Source of the DNA: Candidatus Avelusimicrobium intestinipullorum
Lineage (GTDB): Bacteria; Elusimicrobiota; Elusimicrobia; Elusimicrobiales; Elusimicrobiaceae
Assembly: GCA_944324635.1 (NCBI GenBank)
Contig: CALUXC010000006.1
Span: forward strand, 1 to 64,000
Direction: 5' to 3'
DNA length: 64,000 nt
Every line of letters begins with the position of its first letter. Positions within the stretch are counted from its first letter, which is position 1. The notes under the pieces are model-generated. The model saw nothing but the letters and a program-made list of their open reading frames with translations, did not search any database and was not told the DNA's origin. This document shows, piece by piece, positions 1 through 7,271 of the stretch. The position numbers and the translations under genes were made by a program.

Positions 1-76
1 TCTTACCGTGGTCCACGTGTCCAATCGTACCCACGTTCACGTGCGGTTTGCTGCGGGAAAATTTTTCCTTTGCCAT
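1..76 (-). CDS. tuf: Elongation factor Tu, N-terminal fragment
   Basis: Only the first 25 codons lie in the window; the gene continues beyond base 1. The reverse-strand reading begins MAKEKFSRSKPHVNVG and continues to a GHVDHGK P-loop, the hallmark start of EF-Tu, the GTPase that delivers aminoacyl-tRNA to the ribosome. An AGGAG sits about 7 nt before the ATG at 76. It follows tRNA-Gly and two tRNA-Thr genes on the same strand, the arrangement of the E. coli tRNA-tufB operon, so it is probably co-transcribed with them and released by tRNA processing. Confidence 0.93.
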   Translation of the reverse strand, partial: MAKEKFSRSKPHVNVGTIGHVDHGK

Positions 77-132
77 TGTTTAGTTCTCCTGTTTTTAGTC
101 TGGTACTGCTATTGTTTAGTTGTTTCAAAACA

Positions 133-205
133 AGCTGGGAGTGGGAATCGAACCCACGACCTTCTCCTTACCATGGAGATGCTCTACCTACTGAGCTACC
201 CCAGC
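133..205 (-). tRNA. tRNA-Thr (anticodon GGT), copy 1
   Basis: The reverse strand folds as a full 73-nt cloverleaf. The 7-bp acceptor is GCTGGGG against TCCCAGC with one G-U pair, the T-arm is GTGGG-TTCGATT-CCCAC, and the anticodon loop ATGGTAA gives GGT at positions 34-36. The discriminator base is T and CCA is not encoded. It is identical to the copy at 257-329 and lies 56 bp upstream of tuf. Confidence 0.95.
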
Positions 206-256
206 ATTAGCTGCCGTATCCAACCGGAATGCCGGCTGCCTCTTTTCAAATTCATA

Positions 257-329
257 AGCTGGGAGTGGGAATCGAACCCACGACCTTCTCCTTACCATGG
301 AGATGCTCTACCTACTGAGCTACCCCAGC
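257..329 (-). tRNA. tRNA-Thr (anticodon GGT), copy 2
   Basis: This is an identical 73-nt repeat of the tRNA-Thr at 133-205. The spacer between the two copies (206-256) holds a short CCGG-AATG-CCGG hairpin, plausibly a processing site. It forms the middle of a Gly-Thr-Thr-tuf series on the minus strand. Identity over the full length points to a recent tandem duplication or to gene conversion. Confidence 0.95.
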
Positions 330-364
330 ATTTGTTTTGACGCTTTCGCGCACTAAATCTACCG

Positions 365-435
365 AGCGGGCGATGGGAATCGAACCCACGTATCAAGCTT
401 GGAAGGCTAGTGTTCTACCATTGAACTACGCCCGC
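365..435 (-). tRNA. tRNA-Gly (anticodon TCC)
   Basis: The reverse strand forms a 71-nt cloverleaf with acceptor GCGGGCG against CGCCCGC, T-arm GTGGG-TTCGATT-CCCAT and anticodon loop CTTCCAA (anticodon TCC). The anticodon stem has a T-T mismatch at pair 28-42. The discriminator is T, as usual for bacterial tRNA-Gly. It is the first gene of the tRNA-tuf transcript. E. coli also has glyT (TCC) and thrT (GGT) directly before tufB. Confidence 0.94.
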
Positions 436-452
436 GCCAGGCAATATACTTT

Positions 453-488
453 ATTATACAAAAAAACAGAGAAAGACGGAAGTCTTTC
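453..488 (-). promoter_or_regulatory. Probable promoter of the tRNA-Gly/Thr/tuf transcript
   Basis: A perfect TATAAT reads on the minus strand at 458-453, 18 bp before the tRNA-Gly 5' end. The -35 is weak (TTCCGT at a 17-bp spacing). An inverted repeat GAAAGAC-GGAA-GTCTTTC spans about 471-488 over the -35 region and could be an operator or a leftover hairpin. Confidence 0.55.
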
Positions 489-522
489 CGCTTCGTACAT
501 GCGGGTTCCCACCGCGAAAAAC

Positions 523-540
523 GGCCCCCGTACGGGAGCC
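523..540 (-). terminator. GC-rich hairpin, possible secondary terminator
   Basis: GGCTCCC-GTAC-GGGGGCC (minus strand) forms a near-perfect stem followed by GTTTTTCG on the minus strand and by TTTTAATTATT on the plus strand. It lies between the small RNA terminator at 592-621 and the tRNA-Gly promoter and may block read-through into the tRNA operon. Confidence 0.4.
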
Positions 541-591
541 TTTTAATTATTATAGCAAAAAACCGACTGCTGTGCACAACCTTGCCACAAC

Positions 592-621
592 AAAAAACCG
601 GCCGCCTAAACAAGCGGCCGG
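592..621 (-). terminator. Intrinsic terminator of the small RNA
   Basis: On the minus strand CCGGCCGC and GCGGCCGG form an 8-bp GC stem (598-605 with 614-621) around an 8-nt loop, followed by six T (597-592). This is a strong Rho-independent terminator. It has no coding gene upstream on that strand, so it most likely ends the transcript starting near 695. Confidence 0.75.
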
Positions 622-695
622 AAAACCAAAAAAAGTGGGAGGCCGAGTCCCCTACAAGAGGCGTACCCTAAAACGGGTGATGGTGGCACTCCCAT
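598..695 (-). ncRNA. Candidate small structured RNA, unknown class
   Basis: No open frame explains this stretch. On the minus strand it folds as a three-way junction. P1 pairs 694-685 with 644-636 (TGGGAGTGCC with GGCCTCCCA, one bulge). P2 is ACCC/GGGT (678-675 with 668-665), and P3 is CCTC/GGGG (661-658 with 652-649). P3 needs a G-U pair that exists only on the minus strand. P1 is followed by seven T, then by the strong terminator at 592-621. A TTGAAA-16-TATACT promoter lies directly upstream. It does not match tRNA, 5S, SRP, 6S, tmRNA or RNase P motifs that I know. It could be a free small RNA or a leader element. Confidence 0.5.
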
Positions 696-701
696 ACTGG
701 T

Positions 702-729
702 AGTATAGGTAGCAGTTGTAAAATTTCAA
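702..729 (-). promoter_or_regulatory. Sigma70-type promoter of the small RNA
   Basis: On the minus strand TTGAAA (729-724) is separated by 16 bp from TATACT (707-702). A transcript would start near 695, at the foot of the P1 helix of the candidate RNA. Confidence 0.6.
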
Positions 730-754
730 GGCCTAAATTGTATTTTTTTACTTT

Positions 755-784
755 TTGCGTAAAACCGCGCTTTTTTGCTATAAT
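755..784 (+). promoter_or_regulatory. Promoter of tRNA-Cys
   Basis: A perfect TATAAT at 779-784 follows TTGCGT at 755-760 with an 18-bp spacer. The tRNA-Cys 5' end is 30 bp downstream. Confidence 0.6.
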
Positions 785-813
785 AATTTGGTCACAATAA
801 TTCAGACGTATAC

Positions 814-885
814 GGTGCGGTGGCCAAGTGGTAAGGCGTCAGTCTGCAAAACTGATATTCGTGGGTTCGATTCCCGCCCGCACCT
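814..885 (+). tRNA. tRNA-Cys (anticodon GCA)
   Basis: A 72-nt cloverleaf has acceptor GGTGCGG against CCGCACC, anticodon stem CAGT/ACTG enclosing CTGCAAA (anticodon GCA), and a standard T-arm with TTCGATT. The discriminator is T, the identity base of tRNA-Cys. CCA is not encoded. It is a single-gene transcript with its own promoter and terminator. Confidence 0.95.
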
Positions 886-907
886 TTTTCTTTTTATATT
901 TTCTTTC

Positions 908-930
908 ACCGCGCTTTTGCGCGGTTTTTT
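908..930 (+). terminator. Terminator of tRNA-Cys
   Basis: ACCGCGC-TTTTG-CGCGGT forms the stem and is followed by TTTTTT. It lies 22 bp after the tRNA-Cys 3' end. Confidence 0.8.
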
Positions 931-956
931 ATTTTCCCACTTTCCTCAATACTGCA

Positions 957-989
957 AATAAAAACGCCGGGACTTATCGCCCCGGCGTT
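957..989 (-). terminator. Terminator of the efflux operon
   Basis: The 9-bp stem AACGCCGGG/CCCGGCGTT (963-971 with 981-989) is followed by TTTATTTG on the minus strand. It lies 20 bp after the stop of the RND transporter gene. Confidence 0.75.
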
Positions 990-1009
990 TGCTGTTTTTC
1001 CTTTAAGGA

Positions 1010-4000
1010 TTAATCTTCTTCCGGCACTTCGGGCAAGATAACGTCATTGCTCTTATCTTCCGGATAAGGGATCCCCTTAAATTTGTAATTAAACCAATCG
1101 CCCAATTCGTCCATCAAAATATAGGTGACAGGCGTCATGAGCAGCGTAACGAGCAGCGACAAGGCCTGCCCGCCCACGATTACAATCGCCAAACTGCGGC
1201 GCTGTTCGGCACCCGCACCGTTGGAGAAGATCATCGGCGCCACACCCATAATCAAGGTCAGCGTGGTCATCAAGATCGGGCGCAAGCGTACGCGGTTAGC
1301 CTGCAGGATAGCGTCCGTGCGGCCGTAACCGCGGGCACGCAGCTGGTTGGTATAGTCCGTCTGCAAAATAGCGTTTTTACTCACTACACCAATCAACATG
1401 AAAATACCCAGCAAGCTGTACAAGTTTAGCGACTGCCCCGTCAAGAACAACGACAGCACCGCAAACGGCAGCGTCAGCGGCAGCGAAACAATAATCGCCA
1501 CCGGGTGGGTATAGCTTTCAAACTGCGCGGCCAAAATCATGTATTTGAAGAAGAACGCCAAGATGAACGCGATGATAAAAGACATGAACATTTTGTTCAT
1601 TTCTTCACTCATACCCGTCACCCCGCCGGTATATTCGGCACCGGCGTCCAACTGCTTAAACACATTGTTCATAATGGCTAACGCAGAACGCGTATCCAAC
1701 CCGTTCAAGTTGCCCTGCACCGTCACTTGGCGCTGGCGGTTATAACGGTCAATCTGGCTGGGACCGGTACCTTCTTCAATGGCGGCCACGCTGTCCAAGC
1801 GCAGGATTTTGTCTTCCCCGTTAATTTTGCCGGGCACCATCAAAGCGGAAATGGCTTCTTTGGTGTCGCGGTATTCTTCGCCCACACGCACGCGGACGTC
1901 ATAAAGTTCATCACCGTCTTTGAACTTGGTGATATCGTCTTCACCGCCTACCATGGTGCGCAAAGCGGAAGCGATGGACGAAATTTTAACACCCATGTTC
2001 TGGGCTTTTTCGCGGTTGATCAGTACGCGGTATTCCGGTTTGGACAAGTCCAATGACAAGTCCAAGTCAATAAACCGCGGGTCTTTGGAAAGCTGTTCAA
2101 TCATGGCATCGCCATATTCGCTCAGCTTATTAATATCCGGACCGGAAATTACGAACTGCATGTCATACGAACCGGAAGACGGCGTATCACTTACTACATA
2201 CGAGTTGGTCTTAAGCCCGGTGTATTTTTGCATGAGTCCGCGCACGGCGTCCAAATACTGCTGGGTGGTAACGCCTTCGCGCTGTTCGCGGTCTTCAAAC
2301 TCAATACGCACATACCCTTTGTTGGACGGGTTGGAGGACTCAAAGCTGTTCGCCCCCACACCGGCCGCCACCAGGGTATCTTTCACGTGCGGCAAGCGGC
2401 GCACGTCTTTTTCAATTTGTTTCAAAATATCCAACGTATCGGTATAGCTGGTACCCACAGGCGCTTCCACAGACACCTGCACTTTTCCGCTGTCGTCAGT
2501 CGGGATAAATTCCCCGCCCACACGCGCCAACATCGGCACCAACAACGCCATACACAAGAAAGCCAGCCCCACCATCGTTTTGCGGTGGTGAATGGACCAG
2601 TCCAACAACGGAATATACCAATCCACCAATTTTTGGTTAATGGCGTCTACCGTGTGGTCCAGTTTGGTTTTCTGTTCGCCCTGTTTAAGCATTTTGGCGC
2701 AGAGCATAGGAGTCAGCGTCAACGCCACAATACCGGACAAGGCAATAGCGAATACTACCGTCATACCGTAGCTGTTTACGATACGGCCCACGATACCGCC
2801 CATATACGCAAGCGGCAGGAAGATGACCAGAATGGACAGCGTCGTAGCGATTACGGTAGACGTAATTTCGCGCGACCCGTCAACAGCCGCCACCTTGGGG
2901 CTCTTGCCGTACTTTTCCATGTGTCGGAAAATGTTTTCCAACATTACGATAGCGTCGTCGATTACGATACCGACCGCCACCGTCAACCCCAGCAGGGTCA
3001 TGGTGTCTACGGTAAATCCGCTCATCTTCATAAATATGAACGAACCTATAATGGAGATGGGCATAGCCAAGAAGGCAATAAAGGTGGAGCGCAAAGACCC
3101 CATGAACAACAACACCATTATACCCGCCAGGAAGCCGCCCAGCACCAAGTGTTCCAACACACTGTTTACAGAAGCTTTAATGTTGCCGGACTGGTCCATC
3201 ATTAACGAAATGGAAATATCCTGCGGCAAGGTGGGTTTGATTTTTTCCAGCTTGTCTTTCACGCCCTGCACTACGGCCAGGGTGTTGGTACCGGACTGCT
3301 TGGTTACTTCCAGCGTAACGGAACGGCGACCGTTCAAATAAGTGGATTCGCGTTCGTATTCGCCGGAGTCTTCGGCATAACCGATATCGGAAATTTTAAT
3401 GGAAGTGCCGTTGCGGTTAGCAATAAACACATCGTTAAACGCCGACACCGTAGGAATACGCCCCAAAATACGCAGCGTATATTCCTGGTGCTGCTGTTCC
3501 ACGCGGCCGCCGGGGATTTCTACGTTCTGGTCCGCCAATGCGCTGGACACGTCCCCAATCGGCAAATTCAGCGAGAACAATTTAAGCGGGTTGACCGTAA
3601 TATGAATTTCGCGTTCGCGTCCGCCCACAATGGTTACGGCGCCCACGCCGCGAATGTTTTCAATGTTTTCTTTTACTTTCTTTTTGGCGATTTCGGTCAA
3701 TTCCACGATATCGCGGTCGCCAGACACGATAACGTTCAAAACGGCAATGGAGTCCATATCAATTTTCTGCACCACGGGGGCTTCAGTCCCGTCGGGCAAA
3801 TCGTTTTTAATCAGCTCCACTTTGTCGCGCACTTCCTGCGCGGCCACGTCGCCGTCTTTATCCATTACGAATTTGATACTTACCAAGGAAGCGCCTTCCA
3901 TGCTCTGGGATTTAATTTCGTCAATCCCTTCCACCTGGTTGACGGATTCTTCAATCACCTTGGTAATAGAGGTTTCCACCTCTTCGGGGCTCGCGCCGGC

Positions 4001-4216
4001 CAGCGTGGTCTGCACGAGCACGTAGGGCACGTCAATGTTAGGGAACATGCCTACGCCCATGGAGGAGTAAGACATTAACCCCAACACCACGATAGCCAAA
4101 CACAACATGATGGTGGCTACCGGGCGGCGGATAAACACGGCCGTAAAACCGCCGCGTTTCATCTTCTCCTTTTCCAGTTGCTTAGACTGGGATAAATTGG
4201 TGTTATTTTCTTCCAT
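1010..4216 (-). CDS. RND multidrug efflux transporter, inner-membrane pump (AcrB/HAE1 type)
   Basis: The 1068-residue protein is a proton-driven pump of the AcrB family that would form a tripartite complex with the two genes upstream. It has the usual duplicated layout: TM1 near residues 31-52, a periplasmic loop opening with FPNIDVPYV, TM helices at about 355-500, a second periplasmic loop and a second TM bundle. The proton-relay aspartates are the pair D420-D421 in GIVIDDAIVM, and the partner lysine is K947 in VVSKNAIL. Length and motifs are complete. The ATG lies 2 bp after the adaptor stop. It is the last gene of tetR-tolC-adaptor-pump. Drug substrates cannot be read from sequence. Confidence 0.95.
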   Translation of the reverse strand: MEENNTNLSQSKQLEKEKMKRGGFTAVFIRRPVATIMLCLAIVVLGLMSYSSMGVGMFPNIDVPYVLVQTTLAGASPEEVETSITKVIEESVNQVEGIDEIKSQSMEGASLVSIKFVMDKDGDVAAQEVRDKVELIKNDLPDGTEAPVVQKIDMDSIAVLNVIVSGDRDIVELTEIAKKKVKENIENIRGVGAVTIVGGREREIHITVNPLKLFSLNLPIGDVSSALADQNVEIPGGRVEQQHQEYTLRILGRIPTVSAFNDVFIANRNGTSIKISDIGYAEDSGEYERESTYLNGRRSVTLEVTKQSGTNTLAVVQGVKDKLEKIKPTLPQDISISLMMDQSGNIKASVNSVLEHLVLGGFLAGIMVLLFMGSLRSTFIAFLAMPISIIGSFIFMKMSGFTVDTMTLLGLTVAVGIVIDDAIVMLENIFRHMEKYGKSPKVAAVDGSREITSTVIATTLSILVIFLPLAYMGGIVGRIVNSYGMTVVFAIALSGIVALTLTPMLCAKMLKQGEQKTKLDHTVDAINQKLVDWYIPLLDWSIHHRKTMVGLAFLCMALLVPMLARVGGEFIPTDDSGKVQVSVEAPVGTSYTDTLDILKQIEKDVRRLPHVKDTLVAAGVGANSFESSNPSNKGYVRIEFEDREQREGVTTQQYLDAVRGLMQKYTGLKTNSYVVSDTPSSGSYDMQFVISGPDINKLSEYGDAMIEQLSKDPRFIDLDLSLDLSKPEYRVLINREKAQNMGVKISSIASALRTMVGGEDDITKFKDGDELYDVRVRVGEEYRDTKEAISALMVPGKINGEDKILRLDSVAAIEEGTGPSQIDRYNRQRQVTVQGNLNGLDTRSALAIMNNVFKQLDAGAEYTGGVTGMSEEMNKMFMSFIIAFILAFFFKYMILAAQFESYTHPVAIIVSLPLTLPFAVLSLFLTGQSLNLYSLLGIFMLIGVVSKNAILQTDYTNQLRARGYGRTDAILQANRVRLRPILMTTLTLIMGVAPMIFSNGAGAEQRRSLAIVIVGGQALSLLVTLLMTPVTYILMDELGDWFNYKFKGIPYPEDKSNDVILPEVPEED

Positions 4217-4218
4217 AC

Positions 4219-5127
4219 TTATTTTTCCAGTACGATTTTGCTTCCGTCTTTAAGCCCATACACAAAACCCAGGATTACGTCCCCGTTGGAAAGGCCTTCG
4301 GTAATTTCCAAGAAATTGCTGTTGATAAATCCCGTTTTGACGTTTTTGCGAACGGCGGTTTTTCCGTCCGTGGACGGGATAAACACATACGTTTCGCCGG
4401 TAGCTTCATCGGTATAGACGCTCTGTTTGGAAATAGAGATGGCGTCTTTTTTCTCCGCCAGCGTGATGTCTACTTTGGCAAACATACCGGATTTAAGCAA
4501 ACCTTTCGGGTTATCGGCATAAAATTCCACGGCTACGGCACGGCTCATGGAGTCCACCACCGGGCTGATGATGCTCAGTTTGGCTTCAAATTCTTTGCCG
4601 GGCAAAGCATCTACACGCAAGGTAGCGGGTTGACCTTTATAAATTTCGCCGATGTAGCGTTCCGGAATATCCACCGCAATGCGCACTTTTTCCTGGTTTA
4701 CCACCAGGGCAATGGGGGTGGAAATCGTCACGTTGGCACCCGGATCCAAATACACGCGGCCGATTAAGCCGGTAATCGTAGACGGCACCACCACGGGTTC
4801 ATACACGGCACCCACTTCGTCGCGTTCAATCAAGGACACGGTCTGATTTTTCTTTACGCTGTCCCCTTCGCGCAACAAGTTTTTAAGCAGTTTGCCTTCC
4901 ACACGCGGGAAAAGCGTCGCTTCTTCCTGCGCTTTAATGCTGCCGGACATCAACAGTTCATGTTTGAGGTCACGTTTTTGGACGGTTTCCTGTCTCACCA
5001 GGAACACGTCGCGCGCCACGCCGTCTAACGGACCGGCCGGCTTCGGTTTGAAAATGACTGCCAACGCAATCACAAAAGCCAGGACAACAACCCCCCAGGC
5101 AATTCTTTTTTTAGTTCTTCTTTTCAT
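4219..5127 (-). CDS. RND efflux periplasmic adaptor (MFP/HlyD family)
   Basis: The 302-residue protein has an N-terminal membrane anchor (about residues 9-26) after a very basic start, then a split lipoyl/barrel-sandwich region (a KNQTVSLIERDEVG-like half and an RVYLDPGANV-like half) and beta-barrel and membrane-proximal domains. It links the inner-membrane pump to the outer-membrane channel. At about 300 residues it is shorter than AcrA (about 400), so the alpha-helical hairpin is probably reduced. The start overlaps the upstream tolC-like gene by 17 nt, which implies translational coupling. A cleavable lipoprotein signal is not evident. Confidence 0.9.
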   Translation of the reverse strand: MKRRTKKRIAWGVVVLAFVIALAVIFKPKPAGPLDGVARDVFLVRQETVQKRDLKHELLMSGSIKAQEEATLFPRVEGKLLKNLLREGDSVKKNQTVSLIERDEVGAVYEPVVVPSTITGLIGRVYLDPGANVTISTPIALVVNQEKVRIAVDIPERYIGEIYKGQPATLRVDALPGKEFEAKLSIISPVVDSMSRAVAVEFYADNPKGLLKSGMFAKVDITLAEKKDAISISKQSVYTDEATGETYVFIPSTDGKTAVRKNVKTGFINSNFLEITEGLSNGDVILGFVYGLKDGSKIVLEK

Positions 5128-6487
5128 ACAAATCTACCTCCGCCCCTACGGCGAATTTCAAGTCGGACAGCGCAATCGCTCCGTCGTACACGGCCTGCAC
5201 AAACTGCAAGTCGGAATCGTTCACGTTGGAAATGGCGTCGTTTACTTCCAACTGGCTCGTCAAACCCGCGCGGTAGCGTTTCATCTGCGCGTTCAAGTTT
5301 TCGCGGGCTTGGTCCACCACTCCTTTAGTCGCTTCAATGCGGGAGCGGGCTTCGTCCAGGTTCAGCCAGGCTTCTTTCACTTGGATACGCACATTTTTCA
5401 TTTTGTTTTGATACGCAGCCACCGCCTGTTCGTAAGCCAGTTCTTTCTGGGCCACCTGCGAGCTGATTTTTCCGCCTTCAAACAAAGGAATGCTCAAGCT
5501 CACGCCGGCAGAAGAAGACCAGTAATAATCTTGCTTATGCTGCGGAAACCCGTGATCCGTCACGCCGTTATAGGTATAATCGGCGTTTAACGCCAACACC
5601 GGCATATGGCCCGCTTTGGCGATGTTGATGTTGTAGTGCGCCGCGTCCACTTCCAGTTTAGCCAGCATTAATTCGGGCCGTCTTTCCATGGCAATGCGGT
5701 ACAGTTCGTCCAAAGAGGGCGTGGGCGGCAAGTGCAAATCCTTTTCGGACCAGGTCAGATAGATATTATCTTCCGGGTCGCGGTTTAAGATTTGTCTCAA
5801 ATACAAATTGCCCAGTTCAAAATTTTTCTTGGCTTGCAGCACCAAAGGCTCAATGTTTTCCACTTTCACTTTTTGGGTCAACACGTCCAGGTTGCTGGCC
5901 AAACCTTGTTTATATTTGGCGCGGGCTTCGGCCAAGTGCTGTTTGGCGATATCCAGGTATTCCTCCTGCACGCGGATGAGTGCCGCGGCATAAATGATGT
6001 CGTAGCAAAACTTCACCACTTGCTGGGTAACCAGGTCCTGCACATGGAGCAGGTTATAATAGCCCGTTTCGGCGCCCACTTTGGCGGCACGGGCCGTATT
6101 GCGGATCTGTCCGCCGGACCACAACACATACGATCCGTTAATCCCTGCCGTATAGGTGTTGTTCTGTCCGATTTCAATGCTATTGGAGCCCATGATAATC
6201 TTTCCTTTTTTCAAGGCGCGGTTATAGGAACCGTCCACAGAAAGGGAAGGATAGAAATACGAATTGGCTTCCGCCAGTTTTTCTTCGTAAATTTCCTTCG
6301 TTTTTTGGGCGTCAATGATTTGGTAGCTGTCCGAGAGAGCCATGCGGATTGCATCCGCGATGGTGATCTTTTCACCCTCCACCTCTTCACGTTCGGCAAA
6401 TAAGCTATTTGCCGATTGGTTTGGAGTCCCCCCCAAACATACGGGCGCATACACTGCCATCAGCGCGAGTATTATCCATTTCTTCAT
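5111..6487 (-). CDS. TolC-family outer-membrane efflux channel
   Basis: The 458-residue protein starts with a signal peptide (MKKWIILALMAVYAPVCLGG). It has the two-fold repeated OEP architecture of long amphipathic helices, with stretches such as QHLAEARAKYKQGLAS and ARENLNAQMKRYRAGLTS and an SLSIPLFEGG strand typical of TolC proteins. It forms the outer-membrane exit duct for the adaptor and pump encoded directly downstream. It begins 4 bp after the tetR stop codon, so the whole set is one transcript. Length agrees with the family. Confidence 0.92.
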   Translation of the reverse strand: MKKWIILALMAVYAPVCLGGTPNQSANSLFAEREEVEGEKITIADAIRMALSDSYQIIDAQKTKEIYEEKLAEANSYFYPSLSVDGSYNRALKKGKIIMGSNSIEIGQNNTYTAGINGSYVLWSGGQIRNTARAAKVGAETGYYNLLHVQDLVTQQVVKFCYDIIYAAALIRVQEEYLDIAKQHLAEARAKYKQGLASNLDVLTQKVKVENIEPLVLQAKKNFELGNLYLRQILNRDPEDNIYLTWSEKDLHLPPTPSLDELYRIAMERRPELMLAKLEVDAAHYNINIAKAGHMPVLALNADYTYNGVTDHGFPQHKQDYYWSSSAGVSLSIPLFEGGKISSQVAQKELAYEQAVAAYQNKMKNVRIQVKEAWLNLDEARSRIEATKGVVDQARENLNAQMKRYRAGLTSQLEVNDAISNVNDSDLQFVQAVYDGAIALSDLKFAVGAEVDLYEKKN

Positions 6488-6491
6488 ACGT

Positions 6492-7160
6492 TTATTTGTT
6501 TTCCTTATAGTATTGTTTAATTCCCAGTAAAATGATTTTCACCAAACGGGCCAGCATTTCTTTGTTATACAGGCCGCCTTTGGCTTCGCTCGGGCACACG
6601 TGTTGGTCCAGATAGGCGCTGAACATAATTTCCGTCGCCAAGCCGGACACCAACCGCACGATATCGTTTACCGCCGCGGCCGGGATTTTGCCTTCTTTCG
6701 CTTCGTTGCGCAGCAATTGTTCCAACAAACCGTGTATATAGCGGTTTTGTTTCTCGTGCGGGATATTCTGCGGATCCATATCCAAGGTATACGAAATCAT
6801 CTGAATGACAAATTTGGAATGGATGGGATCTTTGGTAAAAAAATCCAAGTGCGATTTGAGGCCTTCATACAATACGGCCTGCGGCCCTTCGGCGCGTTGC
6901 TGTACGGCTTCCAGCTGGTTGCAAAAAGCTTGCTCATGGTCTTCAATAATGCTGGAGCACAAATCTTCCTTATTCTTAAAGTAATAGTACAGCACGGGCT
7001 TGGTCACGTGCACTTTCTCCGCGATTTCGCGCATGGACACTTTTTCCAACCCTTTTTCCGCCATCAGCATAAATGCGGCATTTTTAATGGCGTCGCGCAT
7101 GCGGGTTTCGCGTTCGGATTTATCGGTCTTATCGGTTTTTTCCGTTTCGTTCTTTTTCAT
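6492..7160 (-). CDS. TetR-family repressor of the efflux operon
   Basis: The 222-residue protein has a highly charged N-terminal tail (about 20 residues rich in K, D, E and T), then a TetR helix-turn-helix (about residues 22-68, with VSMREIAEKVHVTKPVLYYYF) and a divergent all-helical ligand-binding domain. It is the first gene of the efflux operon. A perfect 16-bp palindrome lies 4 bp before its ATG, which strongly suggests that it represses its own operon and is released by a pump substrate. The ligand is unknown. Confidence 0.93.
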   Translation of the reverse strand: MKKNETEKTDKTDKSERETRMRDAIKNAAFMLMAEKGLEKVSMREIAEKVHVTKPVLYYYFKNKEDLCSSIIEDHEQAFCNQLEAVQQRAEGPQAVLYEGLKSHLDFFTKDPIHSKFVIQMISYTLDMDPQNIPHEKQNRYIHGLLEQLLRNEAKEGKIPAAAVNDIVRLVSGLATEIMFSAYLDQHVCPSEAKGGLYNKEMLARLVKIILLGIKQYYKENK

Positions 7161-7164
7161 AATT

Positions 7165-7180
7165 TACCTACCGGTAGGTA
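7165..7180. promoter_or_regulatory. Probable TetR operator (16-bp perfect palindrome)
   Basis: TACCTACCGGTAGGTA is a perfect inverted repeat. It lies between the -10 of the tetR promoter and the tetR ATG at 7160, so bound repressor would cover the transcription start. The right half read on the minus strand also supplies the only purine-rich Shine-Dalgarno-like bases (TAGG), so operator and ribosome binding site overlap. Confidence 0.8.
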
Positions 7181-7181
7181 T

Positions 7182-7211
7182 ATTTTACTAAATAAACCCT
7201 TTTTTATACAA
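7182..7211 (-). promoter_or_regulatory. Promoter of the tetR-efflux operon
   Basis: On the minus strand TTGTAT (7211-7206) and TAAAAT (7187-7182) are 18 bp apart. The palindrome at 7165-7180 lies directly downstream of the -10. A second short palindrome, GTCCGTACGGAC (7212-7223), abuts the -35. Confidence 0.55.
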
Positions 7212-7230
7212 GTCCGTACGGACAGAGCAA

Positions 7231-7254
7231 AGTCCCCGGCGACGGCCGGGGACT
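7231..7254 (-). terminator. Hairpin at the end of the dap-murC operon
   Basis: AGTCCCCGGC/GCCGGGGACT (7231-7240 with 7245-7254) makes a perfect 10-bp stem with a 4-nt loop, 18 bp after the murC-like stop. The following T-run is poor on the minus strand (TTGCTC), so termination may be partial. Confidence 0.5.
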
Positions 7255-7271
7255 CCTTTCTTCAAATTACG

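Noticed and set aside
359-372. TACCGAGCGG near tRNA-Gly as a third copy of the atp/GH13 operator-like element
   Set aside because: Its right half is the tRNA-Gly acceptor stem and the inverted repeat is incomplete, so the match is likely chance.
660-720. Plus-strand sequence with GGGTGATGG...CTCCC that faintly recalls a fluoride riboswitch
   Set aside because: The pseudoknot partner segment is absent and no transporter gene follows. The minus-strand fold with promoter and terminator explains the sequence better.
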